Source: Microcoleus sp. FACHB-DQ6 (lineage in GTDB: Bacteria > Cyanobacteriota > Cyanobacteriia > Cyanobacteriales > Microcoleaceae). From it: a stretch of DNA of 41,541 nt. Positions 7,615 through 16,908 of this stretch are shown here, piece by piece. Location of the stretch: positions 1-41,541 of the forward strand of contig JACJNV010000145.1 of the NCBI GenBank assembly GCA_014695175.1, read 5' to 3'. The position numbers were made by a program, and so were the translations under genes. Below the pieces are notes generated by a model that was not told where the DNA came from, ran no database searches, and saw only the letters and a list, made by a program, of their open reading frames with translations. Numbering within the stretch: position 1 is the stretch's first letter; every line of letters starts with the position of its first letter.

Positions 7615-8436
7615 ATGGCACAAAAAACTTCTCGCCGGTTGCTATTTACCTTGCTCGGCTGGTTTGTCGCTTGCAGCTTGTTTTTCCCGATTTTCTGGAT
7701 GTTTCTCACTAGCTTCAAAACCGAGGTGGCGGCGGTTGCAACTCCCCCTCAGTTATTTTTCCAGCCGACATTAGAAAATTATGTAGCGATCCAAGAGCGG
7801 GCAAACTATTTCAATTATGCGCTCAACAGTGTGGCGGTTTCCCTCGGATCGACCATACTCGCGCTGCTGCTTGCCGTACCTGCCGCTTATGCCATGTCTT
7901 TCTTCCCAACCAAACGTACTAAGAGTACCTTGCTGTGGATGCTGTCCACTAGAATGCTGCCACCTGTTGGTGTGCTGGTGCCGATCTACATCTTGTGTCG
8001 CAACGCTGGTTTGCTGGATACCCGGATCGGGTTGATCATTATTTACACCCTGATCAATTTGCCAATTGTTGTCTGGATGATTTACAGCTTTTTCAAAGAG
8101 GTTCCCAAAGATATCCTAGAAGCCGATCGCATGGATGGGGCAAACACACAGCAAGAACTTATTCATGTGTTGATGCCACTGGCATTACCTGGAATTGCTT
8201 CCACCGCATTGCTTTCGATCATTTTGTCCTGGAATGAAGCGTTTTGGAGCCTCAACCTAACAACGGCTAATGCCGCTCCTTTAACCGCATTTATTGCTTC
8301 TTTTTCCAGCCCTCAAGGATTGTTTTGGGCAAAACTTTCGGCAGCATCAACCCTGGCGATTGCACCTATTTTAATCTTCGGTTGGTTGAGTCAACGGCAA
8401 TTAGTACGCGGTCTCACGTTTGGTGCGGTGAAATAA
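7615..8436 (+). CDS. smoG: ABC transporter permease, polyol (MalG-type)
   Basis: This 273-residue membrane protein has the MalG/UgpE layout. An N-terminal helix (FTLLGWFVACSLFFPIFWMFLTSFK) is followed by a periplasmic stretch, then the permease core, and an EAA loop EADRMDGANTQQELIHVLMP around residues 179-198. The start lies 2 nt past the smoF stop, implying translational coupling. It would form the channel heterodimer with the preceding permease. Confidence 0.88.
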   Translation: MAQKTSRRLLFTLLGWFVACSLFFPIFWMFLTSFKTEVAAVATPPQLFFQPTLENYVAIQERANYFNYALNSVAVSLGSTILALLLAVPAAYAMSFFPTKRTKSTLLWMLSTRMLPPVGVLVPIYILCRNAGLLDTRIGLIIIYTLINLPIVVWMIYSFFKEVPKDILEADRMDGANTQQELIHVLMPLALPGIASTALLSIILSWNEAFWSLNLTTANAAPLTAFIASFSSPQGLFWAKLSAASTLAIAPILIFGWLSQRQLVRGLTFGAVK

Positions 8437-8471
8437 TCATTTGATTTTTAATGCTTTAATAGGAGTCTTTC

Positions 8472-9584
8472 ATGTCCACAGTTGCTTTAAGAGATATTCA
8501 CAAAACTTATGCCGATACAGAGATCATCAAAGGCGTTGATCTTGATGTTGGCGATCGCGAATTTGTTGTATTTGTTGGGCCGTCCGGTTGTGGAAAATCA
8601 ACCTTGTTACGCATGATTGCCGGACTAGAGGAAATTACCTCCGGCAAGTTGATGATTGATGGAGAGGTAGTCAATGATGTACCTCCAGATAAACGCGGGT
8701 TGGCAATGGTATTTCAAACCTACGCCTTGTATCCTCACATGACCGTAGCGGAGAATATGGCGTTTAGTCTCCGCCTTGCGGGTGTTCCAAAAGCCAAGCG
8801 TTATGAAAGGGCGCGTGAAGTCGCTCATGTCCTCCAACTGGAACCGCTGTTAAACCGCAAGCCCAAAGAGTTATCCGGTGGACAGCGCCAACGAGTAGCA
8901 ATTGGTCGTGCCCTGGTTCGCAATCCCAAAGTGTTTTTGTTTGACGAACCATTGTCAAACCTGGATGCCTCCTTGCGCGTACAGATGCGGATCGAACTTG
9001 CCAGCTTACATGACAGCCTGCAAGCCACCATGATTTATGTGACACACGATCAGGTTGAGGCAATGACACTTGCCAACAAGATTGTAGTGTTGCAGGGCGG
9101 CATTGTAGAACAAGTGGGTTCGCCTTTGGATCTCTACCACCATCCCCGGAATCTATTCGTCGCCGGATTTATTGGTTCACCTAAGATGAACTTTGTCTCG
9201 GTTACTGTGACAGCCGTTAATGACTCTGGTATCACTGTCAAACTTCCTAGTGATGCCAATGTGACTATTCCGGTCAACCCTGGAAAGCTGTCGGTTGGGG
9301 AGAGAGCCACGTTGGGAATTCGCCCCGAACACCTGCGACTCGATCGCAATAGCGCAACAGTGAACGGCGAAGTGTTAGTTGTGGAACGACTGGGCGGACA
9401 AACCTATCTCTACGTCAAGATTGCGGGTGGAGACACGCTAGTCGTGCAAACAGACGGAGATAATGCCAGCCAGTTGCGCGATCTTGTTCCTGTCCACATT
9501 AGCGGCGAGCTTTGTCATCTGTTTGACTTACAGGGTGAAGCCGTTTCAAAAACTCGTCGTCACCACCTAGCCGTTAGTAAATAA
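8472..9584 (+). CDS. smoK: ABC transporter ATP-binding protein, polyol uptake (UgpC/MalK-type)
   Basis: This 370-residue cytoplasmic ATPase has Walker A GPSGCGKST (36-44), Q-loop Gln82, signature LSGGQ (134-138), Walker B VFLFDEP with Asp158 and Glu159, and switch His192. From about residue 235 a MalK-like regulatory C-terminal domain follows, with LGIRPEHLRL typical of the TOBE/OB region. Some MalK-type ATPases serve several importers, but this one is embedded in the operon. The ATG at 8472 has an AGGAG site 8 nt upstream. The stop abuts the mtlK ATG with no spacer. Confidence 0.92.
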   Translation: MSTVALRDIHKTYADTEIIKGVDLDVGDREFVVFVGPSGCGKSTLLRMIAGLEEITSGKLMIDGEVVNDVPPDKRGLAMVFQTYALYPHMTVAENMAFSLRLAGVPKAKRYERAREVAHVLQLEPLLNRKPKELSGGQRQRVAIGRALVRNPKVFLFDEPLSNLDASLRVQMRIELASLHDSLQATMIYVTHDQVEAMTLANKIVVLQGGIVEQVGSPLDLYHHPRNLFVAGFIGSPKMNFVSVTVTAVNDSGITVKLPSDANVTIPVNPGKLSVGERATLGIRPEHLRLDRNSATVNGEVLVVERLGGQTYLYVKIAGGDTLVVQTDGDNASQLRDLVPVHISGELCHLFDLQGEAVSKTRRHHLAVSK

Positions 9585-11081
9585 ATGAACAGCAATACCA
9601 GCACAGGCTCAACAATCAAGCTGAATGAAGCATCTCTGTTTCGTTTAGCTGGAAACGTGCGCGTACCCAATTACGATCGCCATCAAATTACTAATGGGAT
9701 TGTGCATATTGGGGTTGGTGGATTTCATCGATCGCACCAAGCGCTCTATCTTGATAATTATTTCCATCAGAATCCTGGTAGTGATTGGGGAATTTGTGGT
9801 GTTGGATTGCTGGACAATGACTATGACAGGCGTATGCGGGATGCGCTGCTGTCCCAAGATTGTTTGTATACCTTAGTTGAGCGATCGCTAGAAGGAGACC
9901 CCGCTCGAATCATTGGCTCAATCACTCGATACCTGTTTGCACCAGACAATCGTCAAGCAGTTATTGAAGCATTAGCAGATCCCAAATGCCGAATTGTTAC
10001 TCTAACGATCACTGAAAGCGGCTACTACTACATTGAAGGAAGTGGCAATTTTGATGTAAACCACCCGACGATGCAGCACGATTTGCAACATCCTGACCAA
10101 CCAATTGGGACATACGGTTTTTTGACAGCCGCACTCGAAAAGCGGCGTAAAAAGGGGTTGGCACCGTTTACAGTCTTGTCCTGCGACAATATCCAGGGCA
10201 ACGGCAACATGGTGCGGAAAATGCTAACAACATTTGCCGAAATGGGCGATCCAGAGTTAGGACGTTGGATTGCTGAACACGTTGCGTTTCCAAACTGCAT
10301 GGTCGATCGCATTACTCCGCTGACAACCCCAGCAGATATCAACATGGTGGCCCAACAGTTTGGTATTGATGATGCGTTTCCATGCGTCGCGGAGCCTTTC
10401 ACCCAGTGGGTAATCGAAGATACCTTTTGTGCAGGCAGACCCGATTGGGAATCCGTTGGCGTACAGATGACTAAGAATGTTCATCCCTATGAAATGATGA
10501 AAATTCGGCTGCTCAATGCCAGCCATATGCTGATTGGCTATCTCGGCTCTCTGGCAGGTTATACCTACGTTTATGAAGTCATGGCCGATCCCTTGTTTCA
10601 GCAAGCAGTCGCTAACCTCATGGATGAGGTGACACCAACACTCCAACCCGTTCCTGGGATTGATTTAGACGATTATAAAAAAACTTTAATTGAACGGTTT
10701 TCCAATCCCAAAATTCGCGATCAGCTTCCGCGCCTTTGCCTGAATGGATCGGCCAAAATTCCTAAGTTTGTTTTGGGATCGATTCGCGATAAATTACAAC
10801 TTGAAGGTGCGATCGATTACCTAAGTTTAACGATTGCTGCTTGGTGTCGATACATCAATAGTCATGATGAACAAGGGCAACCTATTCCCATTGATGACCC
10901 ATTAGCAGACATCCTCACTCAACGCGCCAGTTTGAGTGAATTAGATCCCAGACCATTACTCAGCCTCACTGAAATTTTTGGAGATTTAGTAGAGTCGCCA
11001 CGTTTCGTTGAGGCTGTTGGTGACCAGTTGCGTAGTTTGCATGAGTTCGGTGCTAAAGGAACGCTAGCCCGATTCTCGTAA
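9585..11081 (+). CDS. mtlK: Mannitol 2-dehydrogenase / polyol-specific long-chain dehydrogenase
   Basis: This 498-residue enzyme oxidises mannitol to fructose, and related enzymes also turn D-arabitol into D-xylulose. The N-terminal Rossmann region has GVGGFHRSHQALY (43-55), the family's GxFHRxHQ signature. LSCDN (198-202) lies in the middle. The catalytic set is Lys306, Asn311 and His314 in KIRLLNASH, equivalent to the Lys-Asn-His of Pseudomonas mannitol 2-dehydrogenase. Length fits the family. The ATG directly follows the smoK stop, so it belongs to the transporter operon. A second family member lies, cut by the edge, at 1-330. Mannitol against arabitol preference cannot be told from sequence; the nearby xylulokinase makes arabitol attractive. 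Confidence 0.9.
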   Translation: MNSNTSTGSTIKLNEASLFRLAGNVRVPNYDRHQITNGIVHIGVGGFHRSHQALYLDNYFHQNPGSDWGICGVGLLDNDYDRRMRDALLSQDCLYTLVERSLEGDPARIIGSITRYLFAPDNRQAVIEALADPKCRIVTLTITESGYYYIEGSGNFDVNHPTMQHDLQHPDQPIGTYGFLTAALEKRRKKGLAPFTVLSCDNIQGNGNMVRKMLTTFAEMGDPELGRWIAEHVAFPNCMVDRITPLTTPADINMVAQQFGIDDAFPCVAEPFTQWVIEDTFCAGRPDWESVGVQMTKNVHPYEMMKIRLLNASHMLIGYLGSLAGYTYVYEVMADPLFQQAVANLMDEVTPTLQPVPGIDLDDYKKTLIERFSNPKIRDQLPRLCLNGSAKIPKFVLGSIRDKLQLEGAIDYLSLTIAAWCRYINSHDEQGQPIPIDDPLADILTQRASLSELDPRPLLSLTEIFGDLVESPRFVEAVGDQLRSLHEFGAKGTLARFS

Positions 11082-11110
11082 GCACCATCCCCATCCGTGA
11101 GGAAACTTAT

Positions 11111-11153
11111 TTGACACTGCCACGGCTGCACTACGTTAAAGCCGTGGGATTCT
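11111..11153 (-). repeat. IS200/IS605 right-end-like hairpin (minus orientation)
   Basis: TTGACACT (11111-11118) is followed by an 8-bp stem CCACGGCT (11120-11127) pairing with AGCCGTGG (11140-11147), then GATTCTCC. The same order occurs at 20147-20190 with a different stem sequence. That pattern (conserved outside, stem free to vary) is what IS200/IS605 right ends show. No transposase frame adjoins. It lies in the gap between mtlK and the histidine kinase gene, so those two may be separate transcription units. Confidence 0.5.
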
Positions 11154-11330
11154 CCCCTCTAGCCCAGCTCTATGTCTACGAGCGCAAAGGGAAATTCAGC
11201 AGCCAGTACAGCGCAATCTTTATTGAGATCCTTCTTTCCCATCTTCCCTCTCGCGCAAGCATCTATCTTAAGGCAGATTCTCCTGAGCGAGTAACTCAGC
11301 TTCAATGGAGAAGACCGTGTATGTATACGG

Positions 11331-11342
11331 ATGAATATTCAT
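11331..11342. promoter_or_regulatory. 12-bp perfect palindrome over the kinase start codon
   Basis: ATGAATATTCAT ends in the first two bases of the kinase ATG at 11341, and GTATAC lies a few bases upstream. Such short palindromes are typical targets of ribbon-helix-helix proteins, and the kinase's own N-terminus looks like one. Autoregulation is speculation. Confidence 0.25.
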
Positions 11343-14300
11343 GAAGCGCGACGCCACAGGCAAGTTTCTTAGCAATTGGAACTCGGAGATGAAACAACGA
11401 GTGAGCGTATCTGTGACTAATACAGCATGGCGATCGCTCGATAAAGAGGCTAACAGGCAAGGAATTTCTCGCTCTGAAGTCATCGAACGCTTTGCCCGCA
11501 CTCTTGAAGGCGAACAGTTGTTCTGTGCCCAAGAAACTGAGGGCAAGGTAGCAACGATTCTTGAAAGCATTGCGGATGCTTTTGTCGCCTTCGATCGCGA
11601 CTGGCGCTACACCTACGTGAATCGGGCGGCGGCTAAAATCCTGCACAAAACCCCAGAAGAGCTAGTGGGAAAACACGTTTGGAATGAGGTTTTTCCTGAG
11701 TTGGTCGGTGGAATTGCCTATCGGGAACTACATCGGGCAGCGATCGAACAGGTTCCTGTTTCCTGGGAAGAATTTGGGGAGCCGGTTCAGCGTTGGTTAG
11801 AGGCGAATGCCTATCCCTCTGCGGAGGGTGTAGCGGTTTATTTTCGAGATGTGAGCGATCGCAAGCTTGCGGAGGCAGAACGAGAACGGTTGTTGCACGA
11901 GCTGGAAATTGAACGCGCCCGATTTGAAGCCGTTTTGCGACAAATGCCTGCTGGAGTCATGATTGCCGATGCGGCATCCGGTAAATTAGTTCTGGCGAAC
12001 GAACAAACCAAGCAAATTGTTGGGTATGGCTACGAACAGTTGCTTGCTATTGAGGAATATGCACCCATTATTCCAAGTGAAATCTTTCACTTAGATGGTC
12101 AACTCTATTCGCCTCATGAGTATCCATTGGTGCGATCGCTAAAAACAGGTGAAGTCGTTACCAACGAAGAGATAGAAATTCATCGAAATGATGGTAGCCG
12201 CATTTCCATTAACGTCAACTCAGCACCAATTTTAGATAACCAGGGGCAGATTGTTGCAGCCGTTGTTGTCTTCCAAGACGTGAGCGAACGCAAACGTGTA
12301 GAGCAAGCCTTACGCGAGAGTGAATCGCAGCTACGAGCTTTATTTGAGGCAAATATCATTGGCATTATTATTGGCGATTTTCAAGGCAATATTCTGGAAG
12401 TCAACGAGGCTTGGTTAGCAACTTTAGGCTACAGGCGAGAAGAAGTTTTATCGGGAGAGGTAAACTTCCTGGAGATTACTCCACCAGAGTTTCGGCATTT
12501 AGACGAGCAAGCAATGGCACAGATGAAACAAGTTGGTCGCCATGCGCCGTTTGAGAAAGAATACATTCGTAAAGATGGTCGCCGAGTTCCCGTTTTAATT
12601 GGGACTGCCTATTTAGGAGGACCCAACAATTTAGGTGTAGGCTTCTTAATCGACTTGACAGAGCGCAAACGCTTGGAATCAGAACTGCGGCAGCGAGAGC
12701 AACAGTTCAAAATGGTGGCTGAAAATGCCCCGGATATTATTAGCCGAATTGATGCAGAGTTTCGCCATCTTTATGTCAGCCCTTCTATAGAACTGGCAAC
12801 AGGTATTCCATCAGAGCAATTTCTCGGCAAGACTAATGCCGAGCTAGGAATTCCAGAAGACAACTATCGTGTTTGGCATGACAGTTGGCGGCAAGTCTTT
12901 GCAACCGGCTCCGAACAGACAATTGAATTTAAGTTTCCGACTTCTTATGGTATTCGATGGTATCAGTCGCGTATTGTCCCTGAATTTGCTCCTGATGGCT
13001 CCGTAGAAACGGTACTGGGGATTACTCGTGATGTGACCGATTACAAACAAGTTGAACAGGCATTACGAGAGAGCGAACAACGCTTGCGATTAGCACTGAC
13101 AGCGGCTCAGATGGTTGTCTGGGATATGGATTTGCAGAGCAATCGAGTGGTGTGTTCTGCTAATGCTCTAGACATTTGGGGTCTTTATGAAGGGACGGGA
13201 GAAGAGTTTGTTGCGCTCATTCATCCAGACGATCGACAACAGGTGCTCCAAGCGACGGTAGGGGCATTGGCTGGAGAACAGCCCTACGCACCTGAGTATC
13301 GGGTAATTTGTCCAGACGGCGTTGTGCGCTGGCTCAACAGTCAGGGGCAAGTCTATCGGGATGAGACGGGGCAAGGAGTTCGCATGATTGGCGTTTCGGT
13401 TGATATTACAGAACGCAAACTGATCGAAGCAGAACGCGATCGCCTTTTAAAACGAGAACAAACTGCCCGACTCGAAGCCGAAACCGAACGCAAGCGGTTG
13501 CATGACATCCTGATGCAATTGCCTGCCATGATTGCCATTGTTAAAGGTGCCGATCTTGTGTATGAATTTGCCAATCCAAGCTACCTGCAAGGGACTGGAC
13601 GCACTCCAGGCATTATTGGGAAATCAATACAAGATGTTTTCCCGCAGATAGAGGGGCAAATTTACTTTGAAGCGTTTGAACAGGTTTACCGGACGGGAGA
13701 AACATTTATTCGGGAGGAGTCACCTACTTACTGGGATCGGAACGGCGATGGGGTGTTGGAAGAAGCATTTTTCCACTGCATCTTTGCGGCTTGGCGGGAT
13801 GCTGAGGGAACCATTCAGGGTGTGTTGATTTATAACATTGAAGTGACAGCCCAGGTGCGGGCAAGGCAACAGATTGAGGAATTACTGGCAGAACTTCAGC
13901 ACAAGGAGAGACAGCAGCAATTTCTGATCGAATTGAATGATGCGATTCGTGCCATTCAAGACCCCAAGGAAATTATGTGGCAAGTGGTTTGTTCCACAGG
14001 GCAACATTTCCAAGTCACTCGCTGTACCTACGGCGAAATTGATTCTACTCAGGAATATGTCATTGTCGATCGCGACTATTGCAATGGTGTAATCAGCGTG
14101 GTGGGTAGCCATCACATGGATTCGTTTGGTCGTGAACTCATTGCTGAATTAAAGCAGGGCAAAACTATTGTCGTAGATGATGTCGATCGCGATCCTCGGA
14201 CGGCCGGATCGGGGGCTGCTACCTTTGACGCAATTCAAACCAAATCTCTCCTGTGTGTTCCCTTAGTGAAAGAAGGGCGATTTGTTGCATTGTTGGTATT

Positions 14301-16887
14301 GCACCATGTGGCTCCCCGGCGCTGGACGGAGGAAGATGTGGTGCTGATGGAGCGAATTGCTCAAAAAACCTGGCTAGCCGTGGAGCGATCGCGGGCGGAA
14401 GAGGAATTGCGAGAAAGTGAAGCTAATCTGCAACTCGCGCTGAACGTCGGACGCATGGGAACGTGGGACTGGGATATACAGATGGACACTGTAACCTGGT
14501 CTGATGGACACTTTGCCATCGTAGGACTTCAACCAAATGAGTACGAACCCAGCTATGAACTGTGGGCTAAAAGTGTTCATCCAGACGATATAGCCGTAGC
14601 AGAAGCAGCAATTCAACAAGCTCGGCTGGAGCGAACGGAGTATCACCACGAATATCGCATCCTTTGGCAGGATGGTTCCATTCATTGGGCAGAAGCCAGA
14701 GGACGGTTTACCTACAATACACAGGGAAAGTCGATCCACATGATCGGCATTCTCATTGACATCACACAGCGCAAGCAAGCCGAACAGGAACGGGAACAAC
14801 TACTAGAGCGCGAACGCATTGCCCGTTCAGAGGCAGAAGCGGCACAGCATCAATTGGCCACTATTTTTGAAACGTCTCCGATTGGACTGGCCCTATTAGA
14901 TGAAAAGCAGCGATTTATTGCCATCAACGAAGCATTAGCAGAAATTAATGGATTAACCCGGGAGCAACATTTAGGACATTCCATTCCAGAACTTTTTGGT
15001 CAATTCGAGCCCAAATTAGTTGAAGTCTTTCATCAGATCTACACCACCGGAAATCCCTTTATTTCACCAAACTTTGCGGTGAATGTTCCCGGACGCGGCG
15101 ATCACCGTCCCGGTTACTACAACGTTTACTATCTTCCGACTGTTAACTCAAATGCTCAGGTTGAAGGGGTTTTAGTTTATGTAGTCGATGTGACTGAGCG
15201 CCTCAGGTTAGACCTTGCCCAACGCTTTCTCTCTGAGGCGAGTGCTGTGCTGGCATCCTCACTCGATTATCAAACGACTCTAGAGCGAGTCGCGCAGCTT
15301 ACAGTGCCGAAATTAGCGGACTGGTGTACGGTCCACATGATAGAAGAGGATGGTGCGATCGAGCAGATTGCGGTTGCTCACATCGACCCTGCAAAACTGG
15401 AATGGGCACATCAGATTAGAGATAAGTATCCTATGAATCCGGATGACCCTCGCGGTGCTGCATTTACACTGCGAACTGGACAACCTGATTTGGTGCCGGA
15501 GATTCCCGATGAACTGTTGGTACAGGCAGCGCGTGACTCAGAGCATTTAGACATTCTGCGACAGGTTGGATTCAAATCGGTAATGACGGTGCCACTACGA
15601 ACTCAGGCACGAATTCTAGGGGTCATTTCCTTTATCTCCGCCGAATCTGGACGCCAGTACACCCCGACAGATTTGGAACAGGCAGAGGAATTGGCTCGTC
15701 GTGCTTCTTTGGCGATCGACAATGCTCAGTTGTACCGGGCGGCTCAACGCGATCGCACAAAAGCAGAAGCCGCTAACCGAATTAAAGACGAATTTTTAGC
15801 CGTATTGTCCCACGAGTTGCGATCGCCCCTCAATCCGATTCTGGGCTGGACAAAATTGCTCCGAACTGGGCGATTAGATGGCACAAAAACGCAGCAAGCG
15901 CTGGAAACGATCGAACGCAACGCCAAGCTGCAAGCCCAATTAATTGAGGACTTGTTGGATGTCTCGCGCATTCTGCAAGGAAAAATGACGTTAAACGTTG
16001 CTCCTGTGAATCTACCGGCAATGATTGAGGCTGCCCTAGAAACAGTACGACTGGCAGCCGAAGCCAAACACATTCAACTCCAGACCACATTTAATCCTAT
16101 TTCAGGAACGGTTTCAGGCGATAGCAATCGCCTCCAACAAGTAGTCTGGAACCTCCTCTCCAACGCTGTCAAGTTCACCCCAACCGGAGGACGCATCGAC
16201 GTGGAACTAGAACAGGTTGGTATGTACGCTCAGATTCAAGTTAAAGATACTGGAAAAGGCATCAAACGAGAGTTCTTACCCCATGTGTTTGACTACTTCC
16301 GCCAAGAAGATGGTACAATAACCCGACAATTCGGCGGATTGGGATTAGGGCTGGCGCTCGTCCGTCATTTTACCGAACTGCATGGAGGAACCGTTCAAGC
16401 AGACAGCTTAGGACAGAACTTAGGGGCTACATTTACCATCCGGCTACCGATAAACATCGTAGAGCCGGAACCCTCTTCTGATGACAGGCATTCAGAAAGT
16501 GCGGCAGACTTAGCAGGTGTTCGGGTCTTGGTTGTGGACGACGATGCAGATATGCGGGAGTTGGCAGCATTCACCCTGATGCAATCTGGCGCACAAGTTA
16601 CGACAGCCGCTTCGGGGGTACAGGCGTTGGCCCTCCTGAATCAATCTGTCCCCGATCTGCTCTTATGTGACATTGGAATGCCAGAGATGGATGGCTATGC
16701 CCTGATTCGGCAAATTAGAAAGTGGTCAACCCAACAGGGAGGCACGATTCCTGCGATCGCACTTACTGCCTATGCCGGAGAGATCAATCAGCAGCAAGCC
16801 TTAGCTGCCGGATTTCAGATGCATATCTCCAAGCCTGTTGAACCTGAAGAATTGGTAAATGCGATCGCCCGTTTGCTGAGACACTGA
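11341..16887 (+). CDS. Giant soluble hybrid histidine kinase: RHH - PAS x6 - GAF - PAS x2 - GAF - HisKA - HATPase - REC
   Basis: This 1848-residue protein lacks membrane segments. Residues about 17-55 (VSVSVTNTAWRSLDKEANRQ then GISRSEVIERFARTLE) look like a ribbon-helix-helix DNA-binding unit. I count PAS-type sensor units starting near residues 75, 195, 335, 460, 580 and 720. A GAF domain lies at about 855-1015, two more PAS units near 1030 and 1165, and a second GAF at about 1295-1455. HisKA has phospho-acceptor His1491 in LSHELRSPLNP. HATPase covers ~1590-1705 (N-box NLLSNAVKF, DTGKG). A receiver has Asp1777 in CDIGMPEMDG. Neither GAF has the Cys-His bilin site. Met18 (11392) is another possible start. 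The stop is 21 bp before the xylulokinase ATG, so the two are probably co-transcribed. Signal and output partner are unknown. Confidence 0.87.
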   Translation: MKRDATGKFLSNWNSEMKQRVSVSVTNTAWRSLDKEANRQGISRSEVIERFARTLEGEQLFCAQETEGKVATILESIADAFVAFDRDWRYTYVNRAAAKILHKTPEELVGKHVWNEVFPELVGGIAYRELHRAAIEQVPVSWEEFGEPVQRWLEANAYPSAEGVAVYFRDVSDRKLAEAERERLLHELEIERARFEAVLRQMPAGVMIADAASGKLVLANEQTKQIVGYGYEQLLAIEEYAPIIPSEIFHLDGQLYSPHEYPLVRSLKTGEVVTNEEIEIHRNDGSRISINVNSAPILDNQGQIVAAVVVFQDVSERKRVEQALRESESQLRALFEANIIGIIIGDFQGNILEVNEAWLATLGYRREEVLSGEVNFLEITPPEFRHLDEQAMAQMKQVGRHAPFEKEYIRKDGRRVPVLIGTAYLGGPNNLGVGFLIDLTERKRLESELRQREQQFKMVAENAPDIISRIDAEFRHLYVSPSIELATGIPSEQFLGKTNAELGIPEDNYRVWHDSWRQVFATGSEQTIEFKFPTSYGIRWYQSRIVPEFAPDGSVETVLGITRDVTDYKQVEQALRESEQRLRLALTAAQMVVWDMDLQSNRVVCSANALDIWGLYEGTGEEFVALIHPDDRQQVLQATVGALAGEQPYAPEYRVICPDGVVRWLNSQGQVYRDETGQGVRMIGVSVDITERKLIEAERDRLLKREQTARLEAETERKRLHDILMQLPAMIAIVKGADLVYEFANPSYLQGTGRTPGIIGKSIQDVFPQIEGQIYFEAFEQVYRTGETFIREESPTYWDRNGDGVLEEAFFHCIFAAWRDAEGTIQGVLIYNIEVTAQVRARQQIEELLAELQHKERQQQFLIELNDAIRAIQDPKEIMWQVVCSTGQHFQVTRCTYGEIDSTQEYVIVDRDYCNGVISVVGSHHMDSFGRELIAELKQGKTIVVDDVDRDPRTAGSGAATFDAIQTKSLLCVPLVKEGRFVALLVLHHVAPRRWTEEDVVLMERIAQKTWLAVERSRAEEELRESEANLQLALNVGRMGTWDWDIQMDTVTWSDGHFAIVGLQPNEYEPSYELWAKSVHPDDIAVAEAAIQQARLERTEYHHEYRILWQDGSIHWAEARGRFTYNTQGKSIHMIGILIDITQRKQAEQEREQLLERERIARSEAEAAQHQLATIFETSPIGLALLDEKQRFIAINEALAEINGLTREQHLGHSIPELFGQFEPKLVEVFHQIYTTGNPFISPNFAVNVPGRGDHRPGYYNVYYLPTVNSNAQVEGVLVYVVDVTERLRLDLAQRFLSEASAVLASSLDYQTTLERVAQLTVPKLADWCTVHMIEEDGAIEQIAVAHIDPAKLEWAHQIRDKYPMNPDDPRGAAFTLRTGQPDLVPEIPDELLVQAARDSEHLDILRQVGFKSVMTVPLRTQARILGVISFISAESGRQYTPTDLEQAEELARRASLAIDNAQLYRAAQRDRTKAEAANRIKDEFLAVLSHELRSPLNPILGWTKLLRTGRLDGTKTQQALETIERNAKLQAQLIEDLLDVSRILQGKMTLNVAPVNLPAMIEAALETVRLAAEAKHIQLQTTFNPISGTVSGDSNRLQQVVWNLLSNAVKFTPTGGRIDVELEQVGMYAQIQVKDTGKGIKREFLPHVFDYFRQEDGTITRQFGGLGLGLALVRHFTELHGGTVQADSLGQNLGATFTIRLPINIVEPEPSSDDRHSESAADLAGVRVLVVDDDADMRELAAFTLMQSGAQVTTAASGVQALALLNQSVPDLLLCDIGMPEMDGYALIRQIRKWSTQQGGTIPAIALTAYAGEINQQQALAAGFQMHISKPVEPEELVNAIARLLRH

Positions 16888-16908
16888 ATGATTTGAGGAT
16901 TAGCTATC

